Source: an uncultured Alphaproteobacteria bacterium
Lineage (GTDB): Bacteria > Pseudomonadota > Alphaproteobacteria > Rhizobiales > Beijerinckiaceae
Direction: 5' to 3'
DNA length: 12,206 nucleotides
NCBI GenBank assembly: GCA_937903315.1
Contig: CALCZO010000095.1
Location: forward strand, 1-12,206
Every line of letters starts with the position of its first letter. Position 1 is the first letter of the stretch. Shown here piece after piece: positions 6,857 to 12,206 of this stretch. A program made the translations under genes and the position numbers. The notes beneath the pieces were generated by a model. That model was given only the letters and a program-made list of their open reading frames with translations, did no database searches and was not told where the DNA came from.

Positions 6857-7528
6857 ATGAGCACGCAAACTGATCCGATTGTGAACCGCAGGGATGTCCT
6901 GGCCATGGCTGCATCTGTCGGGCTCGGCACCATCGCACAGGGTGCCGCGGCGCAGGCCGGACGACCCCTCTCGCTGGTCGCGCTTGGCGACAGCCTGACC
7001 GCCGGATATCTGCTGCCGGGCGATGCCGCGTTTCCGGTGGTGCTCGAAAAGGCCCTGCGGGCCAAGGGCTTCAATGTCTCCATCAGCAACGCCGGCGTGT
7101 CGGGCGACACGACTGCGGGGGGCGTGCAGCGGCTCGACTGGTCGGTGCCCGATGGAACCCACGGTGTCATTCTGGAACTTGGTGCCAATGACGCGCTGCG
7201 AGGACTCGACCCTCACCGTGCGGAGGCCAATCTCGATGCGATGATCACACGGCTGAAAGCGCGCTCGATTGCGGTCTTCCTTGCCGGCATGCTGGCGCCG
7301 CGCAACAACGGGCCGGAATATGTCGCGGCCTTTGATGCGCTGTATCCGCGCCTTGCCGCGCGGCACGGCGTGCCGCTGTATCCTTTTTTTCTCGACGGGG
7401 TGACGGGCACGCCCGGCATGCTGCTCGATGACGGGCTGCATCCAAGCCGTGCCGGCGTGGAGGAAATCGTGCGCCGCATTCTTCCCATGATGGCCGATTT
7501 CGTGACACACTTGGCATCAAGGCCGTAG
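6857..7528 (+). CDS. TesA-like SGNH/GDSL esterase (arylesterase / lysophospholipase-thioesterase)
   Basis: Secreted SGNH hydrolase of 223 residues, predicted to hydrolyse acyl esters or thioesters in the periplasm. All four blocks are present: GDSLT (Ser46 nucleophile), Gly83 in SGDTTAGG, GAND (Asn111) and DGLHPS (Asp192, His195). The N-terminus has NRRDVLA followed by a short hydrophobic Ala/Gly stretch and an AQA site near residue 34. This resembles a twin-arginine signal, although the E. coli TesA signal is Sec-type. AAGGG abuts the ATG with no spacing, which is unusual; an in-frame stop lies just upstream, so no earlier start exists. A later ATG at 6905 would remove the Arg pair. The neighbouring divergent ABC pair repeats the tesA-ybbAP synteny. 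Mature length fits the family. Confidence 0.92.
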   Translation: MSTQTDPIVNRRDVLAMAASVGLGTIAQGAAAQAGRPLSLVALGDSLTAGYLLPGDAAFPVVLEKALRAKGFNVSISNAGVSGDTTAGGVQRLDWSVPDGTHGVILELGANDALRGLDPHRAEANLDAMITRLKARSIAVFLAGMLAPRNNGPEYVAAFDALYPRLAARHGVPLYPFFLDGVTGTPGMLLDDGLHPSRAGVEEIVRRILPMMADFVTHLASRP

Positions 7529-7555
7529 GGCTGCGATCGGGGTGGGTGGGTGACG

Positions 7556-8116
7556 ATGCTGGACTTGTGGAAAGACCCGTGGCCGCTGGATGTGCGCCAG
7601 TGTCCCTGTGACGTGCATTTCACCGATTGGCTGGCCAAACAGGGCCTTGCCGACAAGTCGATCTTCCATTTCGGCACGGGCAGCCATCACCATGTCGGCA
7701 AGACGCTGGCGCTCAACGGGTCAGGTCATGCGGTGGTGGGAATCACTGCCACGCGGCCGGAATACGACAGCTACATCGATCTGGTGATCGGCTCGCCGCT
7801 GGTCGGGAAGCGCTACAAGGTGCTGTTCAGCGACATTTACCAGCTCGAACCGCGGCTGCTGCCCGAGTTCGATGTGGTGACGCTGTTCCATCTCTGCGAA
7901 TTCTGGAGCGAAACCAACGCACCCTATGCGACGATGACCGACGAAGGCGTGCTGCGGGCGATGGCGGGCAAGGTGCGTCCCGGCGGGGCGCTGCTGTTCT
8001 ACACCGGCTCGTTTGCGTTTGCGACAGCGCGCCGGTTGATTGACACCATCGTTCCCGGTCTCGGTTTTGAGGGGCCGGACCCCGCCGAGAGCCTGATCGT
8101 CTATCGCAAACGCTGA
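7556..8116 (+). CDS. Uncharacterised protein with methyltransferase-like (Rossmann) features
   Basis: A 186-residue soluble protein I do not recognise by name. Its layout resembles a small class I SAM-dependent methyltransferase: a strand and glycine loop SIFHFGTGSHHHVG (about 35-48), an acidic strand near YIDLVIGSP (73-81), FDVVTLFHLCEFW (105-117) in the motif IV position, and VRPGGALLFYTGS (140-152), like the post-motif strand. The glycine loop carries three consecutive histidines (44-46) where canonical enzymes have GxGxG. Cofactor binding is therefore uncertain, and metal binding or a different activity is possible. The start is GTG 7550 or ATG 7556, the latter preferred; both lie after a G-rich stretch (7539-7550) and only 21-27 bp past the esterase stop, so co-transcription is likely. 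Confidence 0.7.
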   Translation: MLDLWKDPWPLDVRQCPCDVHFTDWLAKQGLADKSIFHFGTGSHHHVGKTLALNGSGHAVVGITATRPEYDSYIDLVIGSPLVGKRYKVLFSDIYQLEPRLLPEFDVVTLFHLCEFWSETNAPYATMTDEGVLRAMAGKVRPGGALLFYTGSFAFATARRLIDTIVPGLGFEGPDPAESLIVYRKR

Positions 8117-8221
8117 GGCGCGCTATACACAGCCGATTGCCTGTGACGGATGCTCCGGCCATGGACTGTCACGATGGCAGGCTATTCTTGGTGGTGACTG
8201 ATTCGGCAGGGAGCGTCTGTG

Positions 8222-8797
8222 ATGCCGCGTCTCTTTACCGGGCTGGAAGTGCCCCGACATGTGGCAGATCTGCTGGCAGGTCTGCGCGGCGGGTTGCCGG
8301 GCGCGCGCTGGGCAGAGCCGAACGATTATCACATCACCTTGCGGTTCATCGGCGATGTCGAGCGACGGGTGGCACAGGACCTTGCCGAGGAGCTGGATGG
8401 CAGCCGTGCACCGTCCCTGACGGTCACCGTGACGGGTCTCGATGCCTTCGGCGGCGCGCGGCCCCATGCGGTGATTGCCAGCGTCGACGGATCGCGCGCC
8501 CTGACGGAGCTGCAAAGCGAGCATGAGCGGATCGCGCGACGGGTCGGCCTGCCGCCCGAGCGGCGCAAGTTCTCGCCACATGTCACGCTCGCGCGTCTGC
8601 GCACCACCAACGTGCTCGATGTCGCTGACTACCTGTCGCTGCGCGGCGGCTTCCGCCCGTTCTCGTTCACGCCGACGCGGTTCGTCCTGTTCTCGGCGCG
8701 CGAGCAGACCGGCGGCGGCCCATACCTTGTCGAGGCCGCCTACCCGCTGGCTAATGCCCTCAGCGCGGAGCCATCCGAATTGCGCCGTCGAGCCTGA
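8222..8797 (+). CDS. thpR: RNA 2',3'-cyclic phosphodiesterase (2'-5' RNA ligase family, ThpR)
   Basis: Cytoplasmic 2H phosphoesterase of 191 residues that opens RNA 2',3'-cyclic phosphates and in vitro reversibly joins 2'-5' linkages; it is associated with tRNA/RNA repair. Both catalytic HxTx motifs are present: YHITLRFIG (His37, Thr39) and FSPHVTLAR (His120, Thr122), one per lobe of the pseudo-symmetric fold. The N-terminal MPRLFTGLEVP is typical. A GTG lies one codon earlier at 8219, but ATG 8222 is preferred, with AGGGAG (8208-8213) eight bases upstream. It is separated by 105 bp from the methyltransferase-like gene on the same strand. Its last 38 bp overlap, tail to tail, the end of the SDR gene on the opposite strand. 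Confidence 0.94.
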   Translation: MPRLFTGLEVPRHVADLLAGLRGGLPGARWAEPNDYHITLRFIGDVERRVAQDLAEELDGSRAPSLTVTVTGLDAFGGARPHAVIASVDGSRALTELQSEHERIARRVGLPPERRKFSPHVTLARLRTTNVLDVADYLSLRGGFRPFSFTPTRFVLFSAREQTGGGPYLVEAAYPLANALSAEPSELRRRA

Positions 8798-9545
8798 TGT
8801 CTTCGCCGTTGATCATGTCGTTGACGCAGATGTGCTCGACGAGAGCGGCATATTCGTCCGGGCGACCCAGCCGCTGCGGAAACGGCACGGACGCGGCCAG
8901 GGTCTTGCGGAATTCCTCGGTCAGGCCATCGAACATCGGGGTGTGGAAGATGCCCGGCAGGATCGTTGCGACACGGATGCCATATTGGGCAAGATCGCGC
9001 GCGACCGGCAGCGTCATCGCCTTCACCCCGCCTTTCGAGGCGGCATAGCCGGCCTGACCGACCTGCCCATCCTCGGCCGCGACCGAGGCGGTCATGACGA
9101 TGACGCCACGCCCCCCGTCTTCAGTCACCGGATCGAGGCCGGCCATCATGGCTGCGGCCTTCGACAGGACATTGAACGTTCCGATGAGGTTGATCGACAC
9201 GACCCTGGCGAAGCTGGCAAGATCATGGGCCAGATAGGCGCCGGTATCCCTGTTGCGCGAGACCACCCGCTTGCCGGGCGCGATGCCGGCACAATTGATG
9301 GCGATCCGGGCGACGCCATGGGCCAGACGCGCCGTTTCGAGCGCGCCGGCGACAGAGGCGTCGTCTGTGACATCGGTGCGGACGAACAGGCCGCCGATCT
9401 CCGCAGCGACCGACGGGCCGCGCGCCTCATCAAGATCGAGGATCGTGACGCGGACGCCGCGTGCCGCCAGGCGCCGGGCCGTTGCCTCGCCGAGTCCGGA
9501 GGCGCCGCCGGTCACAACCGCGGCCATCGTGTTGTCAAGATTCAT
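8760..9545 (-). CDS. SDR-family oxidoreductase, 3-hydroxyacyl-CoA dehydrogenase type 2 (HSD10)-like
   Basis: NAD-dependent short-chain dehydrogenase of 261 residues, cytoplasmic. It most resembles the HSD17B10 / 3-hydroxy-2-methylacyl-CoA dehydrogenase group, so a role in fatty-acid or branched-chain acyl-CoA oxidation is inferred. Visible motifs: TGGASGLG cofactor loop (12-19), Asp37 at the end of beta-2 (NAD preference), TDVTD (57-61), NCAGIA (84-89), catalytic Asn119, Ser154, Tyr167 and Lys171 (YAASK), and LPGIFHTPMF (196-205), which includes the family's PG motif. The insert between NCAG and the Asn helix and the C-terminus match this subgroup. ATG 9545 lacks a clear Shine-Dalgarno, and ATG 9527 (MAAVVTGG) is an alternative. 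It diverges from fdxA and overlaps thpR by 38 bp. Confidence 0.92.
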   Translation of the reverse strand: MNLDNTMAAVVTGGASGLGEATARRLAARGVRVTILDLDEARGPSVAAEIGGLFVRTDVTDDASVAGALETARLAHGVARIAINCAGIAPGKRVVSRNRDTGAYLAHDLASFARVVSINLIGTFNVLSKAAAMMAGLDPVTEDGGRGVIVMTASVAAEDGQVGQAGYAASKGGVKAMTLPVARDLAQYGIRVATILPGIFHTPMFDGLTEEFRKTLAASVPFPQRLGRPDEYAALVEHICVNDMINGEDIRLDGAIRMAPR

Positions 9546-9608
9546 GATTGATGATCCATTTTGTCAAAAGCTCGCTGCAAAGGCGCAGGTTGCGCGTCAA
9601 TTCGACCC

Positions 9609-9637
9609 TTGCCCTTGATGCGTCCGTGCAGTAGCAG
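9609..9637 (+). promoter_or_regulatory. Weak candidate promoter for fdxA
   Basis: TTGCCC (9609-9614) and TAGCAG (9632-9637) lie 17 bp apart, about 40 bp before the fdxA start. The matches are only 4 and 3 of 6, so this is a suggestion. No FNR-like or Iron-rhodo-box-like site stood out by eye. Confidence 0.22.
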
Positions 9638-9678
9638 AACAACCGGTTTTGGTGACAGAGCCGCCTCAGGAGCCCCTC

Positions 9679-10017
9679 ATGACCTATATCGTTCTCGATA
9701 ACTGCATCAAGTGCAAGTACACCGACTGCGTCGAAGTGTGTCCGGTCGATTGCTTTTATGAAGGCGAGAACATGCTGGTCATTCATCCCGATGAATGCAT
9801 CGATTGCGGTGTCTGCGAGCCGGAATGCCCGGCAGAGGCGATCAAGCCTGACACGGAGCCGGGACTTGAGTCGTGGCTGGCGCTCAATACTCAATATGCC
9901 AAGATCTGGCCAAACATCACGGCGAAGAAAGAACCGCTGCCGGATGCCAAGGAATTTGATGGCCAGGCCGGAAAATTGGAAAAGTACTTTTCGGAAAAGC
10001 CCGGCGACGGTGACTGA
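9679..10017 (+). CDS. fdxA: Seven-iron ferredoxin FdxA ([3Fe-4S][4Fe-4S])
   Basis: Cytoplasmic electron-transfer protein of 112 residues. The cysteine pattern is that of Azotobacter-type 7Fe ferredoxin: Cys9, Cys17 and Cys50 for the [3Fe-4S] cluster, and Cys21, Cys40, Cys43 and Cys46 for the [4Fe-4S] cluster. Cys12 and Cys25 are extra, non-ligand positions also found in the family. Both CxxxCP motifs (VCPVDC, ECPAEA) are intact. The C-terminal ~55 residues with LALNTQYAKIWPNIT and AKEFDGQ...KLEKYFS are the usual FdxA extension. The frame is open upstream to 9649, but ATG 9679 is chosen for AGGAG at 9668-9672, six bases before it, and for the conserved MTYIV start. An fdxA-carD neighbourhood is familiar to me from other Alphaproteobacteria; here 369 bp separate them. 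Confidence 0.96.
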   Translation: MTYIVLDNCIKCKYTDCVEVCPVDCFYEGENMLVIHPDECIDCGVCEPECPAEAIKPDTEPGLESWLALNTQYAKIWPNITAKKEPLPDAKEFDGQAGKLEKYFSEKPGDGD

Positions 10018-10037
10018 TCAATGGGGTGATGTTAGGG

Positions 10038-10070
10038 TTACCAAGGGGTGAAGGAAATTAACCTTGGTAA
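10038..10070. repeat. Inverted repeat downstream of fdxA (9-bp arms)
   Basis: TTACCAAGG (10038-10046) and CCTTGGTAA (10062-10070) are perfect reverse complements with 15 bp between. It begins 21 bp after the fdxA stop. No T-tract follows, so it is a weak terminator at best. A regulator site or mRNA 3'-end stabilising hairpin are alternatives. The nearby TTAA elements do not fit the TTAA-N7-TTAA CtrA spacing. Confidence 0.45.
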
Positions 10071-10087
10071 ACGGTCGACATCACAAC

Positions 10088-10124
10088 CTTTGATTTTGCC
10101 GGAAATTTGTGTTACGGATCAAAG
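10088..10124. repeat. Inverted repeat in fdxA-carD gap (7-bp arms)
   Basis: CTTTGAT (10088-10094) and ATCAAAG (10118-10124) are exact reverse complements, 23 bp apart. They flank the most AT-rich stretch of the gap, where a carD promoter might lie. TTGATT (10090-10095, minus one mismatch region) lacks a good partner -10, so I do not call a promoter. Confidence 0.3.
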
Positions 10125-10181
10125 ACAGTCGAATTAGCGACGCTCCTGGATCGGACACTGACCTCCTGACGTTTGTGCAAT

Positions 10182-10335
10182 GCCGAAGCCTTTCTCATTG
10201 GAAAGGTCAGCGGCGTTTTGGCGGTCTGTCCTTCCCTGGCCTTCGGGCGCGCACCCCGGCTTGAGACCCTCGTCTTTCCGGTTCGGAAGGGCGTTTTTGT
10301 GAGCACCGGGATGCCCTTCGCAAGGGCCGCCCCAA
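10182..10335 (+). promoter_or_regulatory. Structured leader upstream of carD (possible attenuator or short RNA)
   Basis: The 10018-10386 gap holds no supportable gene. Its second half is rich in hairpins. H1 pairs GCCG plus CCTTTC (10182-10194) with GAAAGG and CGGC (10201-10214), followed by GTTTT. H2 is the intrinsic terminator at 10271-10298. H3 is GCCCTT-CGC-AAGGGC (10313-10327). TTGGCGG (10218-10224) can also pair with CCGCCCCAA (10327-10335) through a two-base bulge, enclosing H2. The H2 3' arm (10285-10292) can alternatively pair with CCTTCC upstream (10230-10235) or GCCCTTC downstream (10313-10319). CCTCC at 10162-10166 is an anti-Shine-Dalgarno-like motif. Structures are seen; function is inferred. 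Confidence 0.4.
10271..10298 (+). terminator. Intrinsic terminator ~90 nt upstream of the carD start
   Basis: CGTCTTTCCG (10271-10280) pairs over ten positions, two of them U-G, with CGGAAGGGCG (10284-10293) around GTT, followed directly by TTTTT (10294-10298). It ends 88 bp before the carD ATG. It may end a long fdxA transcript, a separate short RNA, or act within the carD leader. Confidence 0.7.
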
Positions 10336-10386
10336 ATTCCGGCTTCGGCAGGGTTTCTCTGTCGTTTGCCCGGCCAAGAGGATCTG

Positions 10387-10965
10387 ATGAGCGCGAAGAA
10401 GACGACACAGCGTGAAGGCTTCAAGACAGGTGAGCACATCGTCTATCCCGCCCATGGTGTCGGGCGCATCATGGCGATCGAGGAGCAGGAGATTGCCGGT
10501 TTCAAGCTCGAATTGTTCGTGGTGACCTTCGCCAAGGAGAAGATGACGCTGCGGGTTCCGACCTCGAAGGTCGTGACGGTCGGCATGCGCAAACTCTCTG
10601 CGGCCGCGACGATCGAAAAGGCGCTGGATGTTCTGACTGGCCGCGCCCGTGTCAAGCGGACGATGTGGTCGCGTCGCGCCCAGGAATACGAGGCGAAGAT
10701 CAATTCGGGCGATCTGATCGCCACGTCCGAAGTGGTCCGTGATCTGTACCGTTCGGAAGCCCAGCCGGAGCAGTCCTATTCCGAGCGTCAGTTGTATGAG
10801 ACCGCGCTGGCGCGTCTCGTCGATGAAATTGCCGCGGTGGACAACGTGACCGAGACCGAAGCGCTCAAGCGGATCGACCAGAGCCTTGCCAAGAACCCGA
10901 AGCGGACGCGCGGCGCCGATGCGGCTGACGCGGCCGGTGGCGCGGATGCGGAAGAAGCCGCCTGA
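10387..10965 (+). CDS. carD: CarD/CdnL-family transcriptional regulator
   Basis: RNA polymerase-binding transcription factor of 192 residues that stabilises open promoter complexes at rRNA and growth-related promoters in the better-studied homologues. The CarD_CdnL_TRCF interaction domain spans about 12-70 (FKTGEHIVYPAHGVGRI, with the Tudor-like KMTLRVPTSKV), which binds the beta subunit. The helical DNA-binding part spans about 72-170, including KRTMWSRRAQEYEAKI with Trp94, matching the conserved wedge Trp. The C-terminus (177-192) is an Ala/Asp/Glu-rich, probably disordered tail. ATG 10387 is chosen over a TTG at 10366 for AGAGGA four bases upstream and the family's usual N-terminus. It is preceded by a structured leader and followed 32 bp later by a strong terminator, so it is monocistronic at its 3' end. 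Confidence 0.96.
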   Translation: MSAKKTTQREGFKTGEHIVYPAHGVGRIMAIEEQEIAGFKLELFVVTFAKEKMTLRVPTSKVVTVGMRKLSAAATIEKALDVLTGRARVKRTMWSRRAQEYEAKINSGDLIATSEVVRDLYRSEAQPEQSYSERQLYETALARLVDEIAAVDNVTETEALKRIDQSLAKNPKRTRGADAADAAGGADAEEAA

Positions 10966-10997
10966 CCGGCAGTCAGGACGGATTGCAGGATTTACGG

Positions 10998-11025
10998 GGG
11001 CCCGGGTGACCGGGCCCTTTTTCTT
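10998..11025 (+). terminator. Strong intrinsic terminator of carD
   Basis: GGGCCCGG (10998-11005) pairs perfectly with CCGGGCCC (11010-11017) around a GTGA tetraloop and is followed by TTTTTCTT (11018-11025). It lies 32 bp past the carD stop codon. Confidence 0.95.
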
Positions 11026-11063
11026 GTGCGCCATGGCTGTGCCGTTGTCCGGCCGTTCGGGGT

Positions 11064-11093
11064 TTGACGGCCGGGGCGATGGCGCGGCATAGC
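11064..11093 (+). promoter_or_regulatory. Candidate promoter for phosphoenolpyruvate carboxylase
   Basis: TTGACG (11064-11069, 5 of 6 consensus) and CATAGC (11088-11093, 3 of 6) are 18 bp apart, between the carD terminator and the ppc start. The implied leader is about 40 nt. The -35 is good and the -10 weak. Confidence 0.4.
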
Positions 11094-11142
11094 ATTTGCA
11101 CTGCGATGGGCGTCCGCCTGTCACGCATACCCGGAAACATCC

Positions 11143-12206
11143 ATGACCGAACCTGCCGCGCCCGCCCGTTTCGATGCACTGCCCGTTGCCGACAAGGATC
11201 AGCCGCTGATCGATGACATCAGGCTGCTTGGCCAGCTGCTGGGCGACACGGTGCGCGAGCAGGAAGGCGAGGATGTGTTCGACCTGATCGAGACCATCCG
11301 CCGCCTGTCGGTGGCGATCAGCCGCGAGAACGCGCAGGGTGCCGCTGAAACGCTCGACATGCTGCTGCGATCGCTGCCGTCCGACAAGGCCGTCAGTGTC
11401 ATCCGCGCCTTCACCTATTTCTCGCATCTGGCCAATATCGCCGAGGATCGCCATCATATCCGGCGGCGCGAGGCGCATGATGTGGCCGGCGACCGGCCGC
11501 AGGACGGCAGCCTCGAACGCTGCTTTGCCCGGCTGCACGACGCCGGAAAAGCAAGTGCGGACGTCCGCACGATGCTGGCCAGTGCCTGGGTGTCGCCGGT
11601 GCTGACCGCCCACCCCACAGAGGTGCAGCGCAAGAGCATCCTCGATGCCGAGCGGGCGATCGCCGGCCTTCTCGCCCAGCGCGATACGCTGCGCGTCGTG
11701 CGTGATCGCGAGCGCAACCTCGCCAGCCTGAAGGCGCGCGTGGCCCAGTTGTGGCAGACGCGCCTGTTGCGTACGTCCAAGCTCAGCGTCGAGGACGAGA
11801 TCGAGAATGCGCTGAGCTATTACCGAACGACGTTCCTGCGCGAAATTCCGCGTCTCTACGGTGTGCTCGAAGACTGTGCCGGCGGTCCCGTCGCGCCCTT
11901 TCTGCGGATGGCATCGTGGATCGGGGGCGATCGGGACGGCAATCCCTTCGTCACCGCGCGGACCCTCAGCACGGCATTGCTGCGGCAGGCCGAACTGGTG
12001 CTGCGCCACTATCTGACCGAAGTGCACGAACTTGGTGCCGAACTGTCGGTCTCCGAAACGCTGGCCGGTGCCTCGCCGGAGCTGATCGCGCTGGCTGATT
12101 CCGCCCGCGATGCGAACGACCATCGTGCCGACGAGCCTTATCGCAAGGCGCTGATCGGCATCTATGCCCGTCTTGCCGCGACATTGAAAGCCATCACCGG
12201 CACCGA
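11143..12206 (+). CDS. ppc: Phosphoenolpyruvate carboxylase, N-terminal part (runs off window)
   Basis: Carboxylates phosphoenolpyruvate to oxaloacetate, the anaplerotic feed of the TCA cycle, in the cytoplasm. The frame stays open from ATG 11143 to the window end: 354 codons of a protein usually about 900 residues long. Diagnostic motifs are VLTAHPTEVQRKS (153-165, catalytic His157) and SWIGGDRDGNPFV (258-270), the conserved phosphate-binding glycine/arginine loop. The N-terminal IRLLGQLLGDTVREQEG (26-42) and ENALSYYRTTFLREIPRLY (221-239) are also typical. The Shine-Dalgarno is weak (GGAAA around 11133-11137), but no better start is seen. The Lys/Arg-rich C-terminal catalytic parts lie outside. 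It has its own promoter candidate and is insulated from carD by a terminator. An antisense open frame of over 600 codons across this gene and carD is a coding-strand shadow. Confidence 0.97.
   Translation, partial: MTEPAAPARFDALPVADKDQPLIDDIRLLGQLLGDTVREQEGEDVFDLIETIRRLSVAISRENAQGAAETLDMLLRSLPSDKAVSVIRAFTYFSHLANIAEDRHHIRRREAHDVAGDRPQDGSLERCFARLHDAGKASADVRTMLASAWVSPVLTAHPTEVQRKSILDAERAIAGLLAQRDTLRVVRDRERNLASLKARVAQLWQTRLLRTSKLSVEDEIENALSYYRTTFLREIPRLYGVLEDCAGGPVAPFLRMASWIGGDRDGNPFVTARTLSTALLRQAELVLRHYLTEVHELGAELSVSETLAGASPELIALADSARDANDHRADEPYRKALIGIYARLAATLKAITGT

Noticed and set aside
10057..10072. CtrA binding site in the fdxA-carD gap
   Set aside because: TTAA is followed by TAAA at 6-bp spacing; the TTAA-N7-TTAA rule is not met.
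10182..10335. SRP RNA, tmRNA or 6S RNA in the fdxA-carD gap
   Set aside because: No SRP GGAAGCAGC-type apical motif, no tmRNA tag reading frame, and I could not recognise 6S RNA elements by eye. Left as an unnamed structured region.
10112..10408. 98-codon minus-strand open frame in the fdxA-carD gap
   Set aside because: Basic, low-complexity sequence overlapping the terminator and hairpins, with no family resemblance. The hairpin RNA explanation is better.
10207..12123. 638-codon minus-strand open frame antisense to carD and ppc
   Set aside because: Crosses two strong, well-identified genes and the carD terminator; sequence looks like a coding shadow.

Overview
This is a GC-rich window of ordinary chromosomal sequence from an alphaproteobacterium. 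The evidence is the ~180-kDa type of NAD-glutamate dehydrogenase (N-terminus only), a DUF2794 gene (a family I know from Alphaproteobacteria), an FdxA 7Fe ferredoxin next to CarD, and a Bax-inhibitor/YbhL gene. The family assignments are firm. The order within the class (Rhizobiales-like or other) cannot be fixed from this window. There are no insertion sequences, phage genes, CRISPR arrays, tRNAs or rRNAs.

Layout. The left edge (1-1058, minus) is the 5' third of NAD-glutamate dehydrogenase. It diverges from an AhpD/carboxymuconolactone-decarboxylase-like peroxidase gene (1189-1785, plus). A 286-bp gap follows, with several inverted repeats and a possible minus-strand small RNA. DUF2794 comes next (2072-2437, plus) and converges, across a strong shared terminator (2476-2504), on a Bax inhibitor-1/YccA membrane protein (2528-3304, minus). 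That gene has its own promoter and a short two-hairpin leader.

A minus-strand pair encodes a large FtsX-type permease (3508-6063) and its LolD-like ATPase (6075-6791). Across only 65 bp it diverges from a TesA-like SGNH esterase (6857-7528). This is the same arrangement as ybbP-ybbA/tesA in E. coli. Downstream on plus lie an unassigned methyltransferase-like gene (7556-8116) and thpR, the 2H-family RNA cyclic phosphodiesterase/ligase (8222-8797). The thpR 3' end overlaps by 38 bp a convergent SDR/3-hydroxyacyl-CoA dehydrogenase-type gene (8760-9545, minus).

The right third is plus-strand: fdxA (9679-10017), a 369-bp structured non-coding stretch, carD (10387-10965), a very strong terminator, and the first 354 codons of phosphoenolpyruvate carboxylase (11143 to the window end). 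Both edge genes are incomplete here.

Functionally this is housekeeping: anaplerosis and amino-acid catabolism (PEPC, glutamate dehydrogenase), Fe-S electron transfer, transcription initiation control (CarD), envelope lipid/lipoprotein handling and RNA repair. I see no convincing new multi-gene system. The parts most worth a second look are non-coding: the carD leader with an intrinsic terminator about 90 nt before the start codon, the hairpin leader of the Bax-inhibitor gene (compare the ybhL leader family), and the hairpin/terminator pair on the minus strand at 1793-1897.
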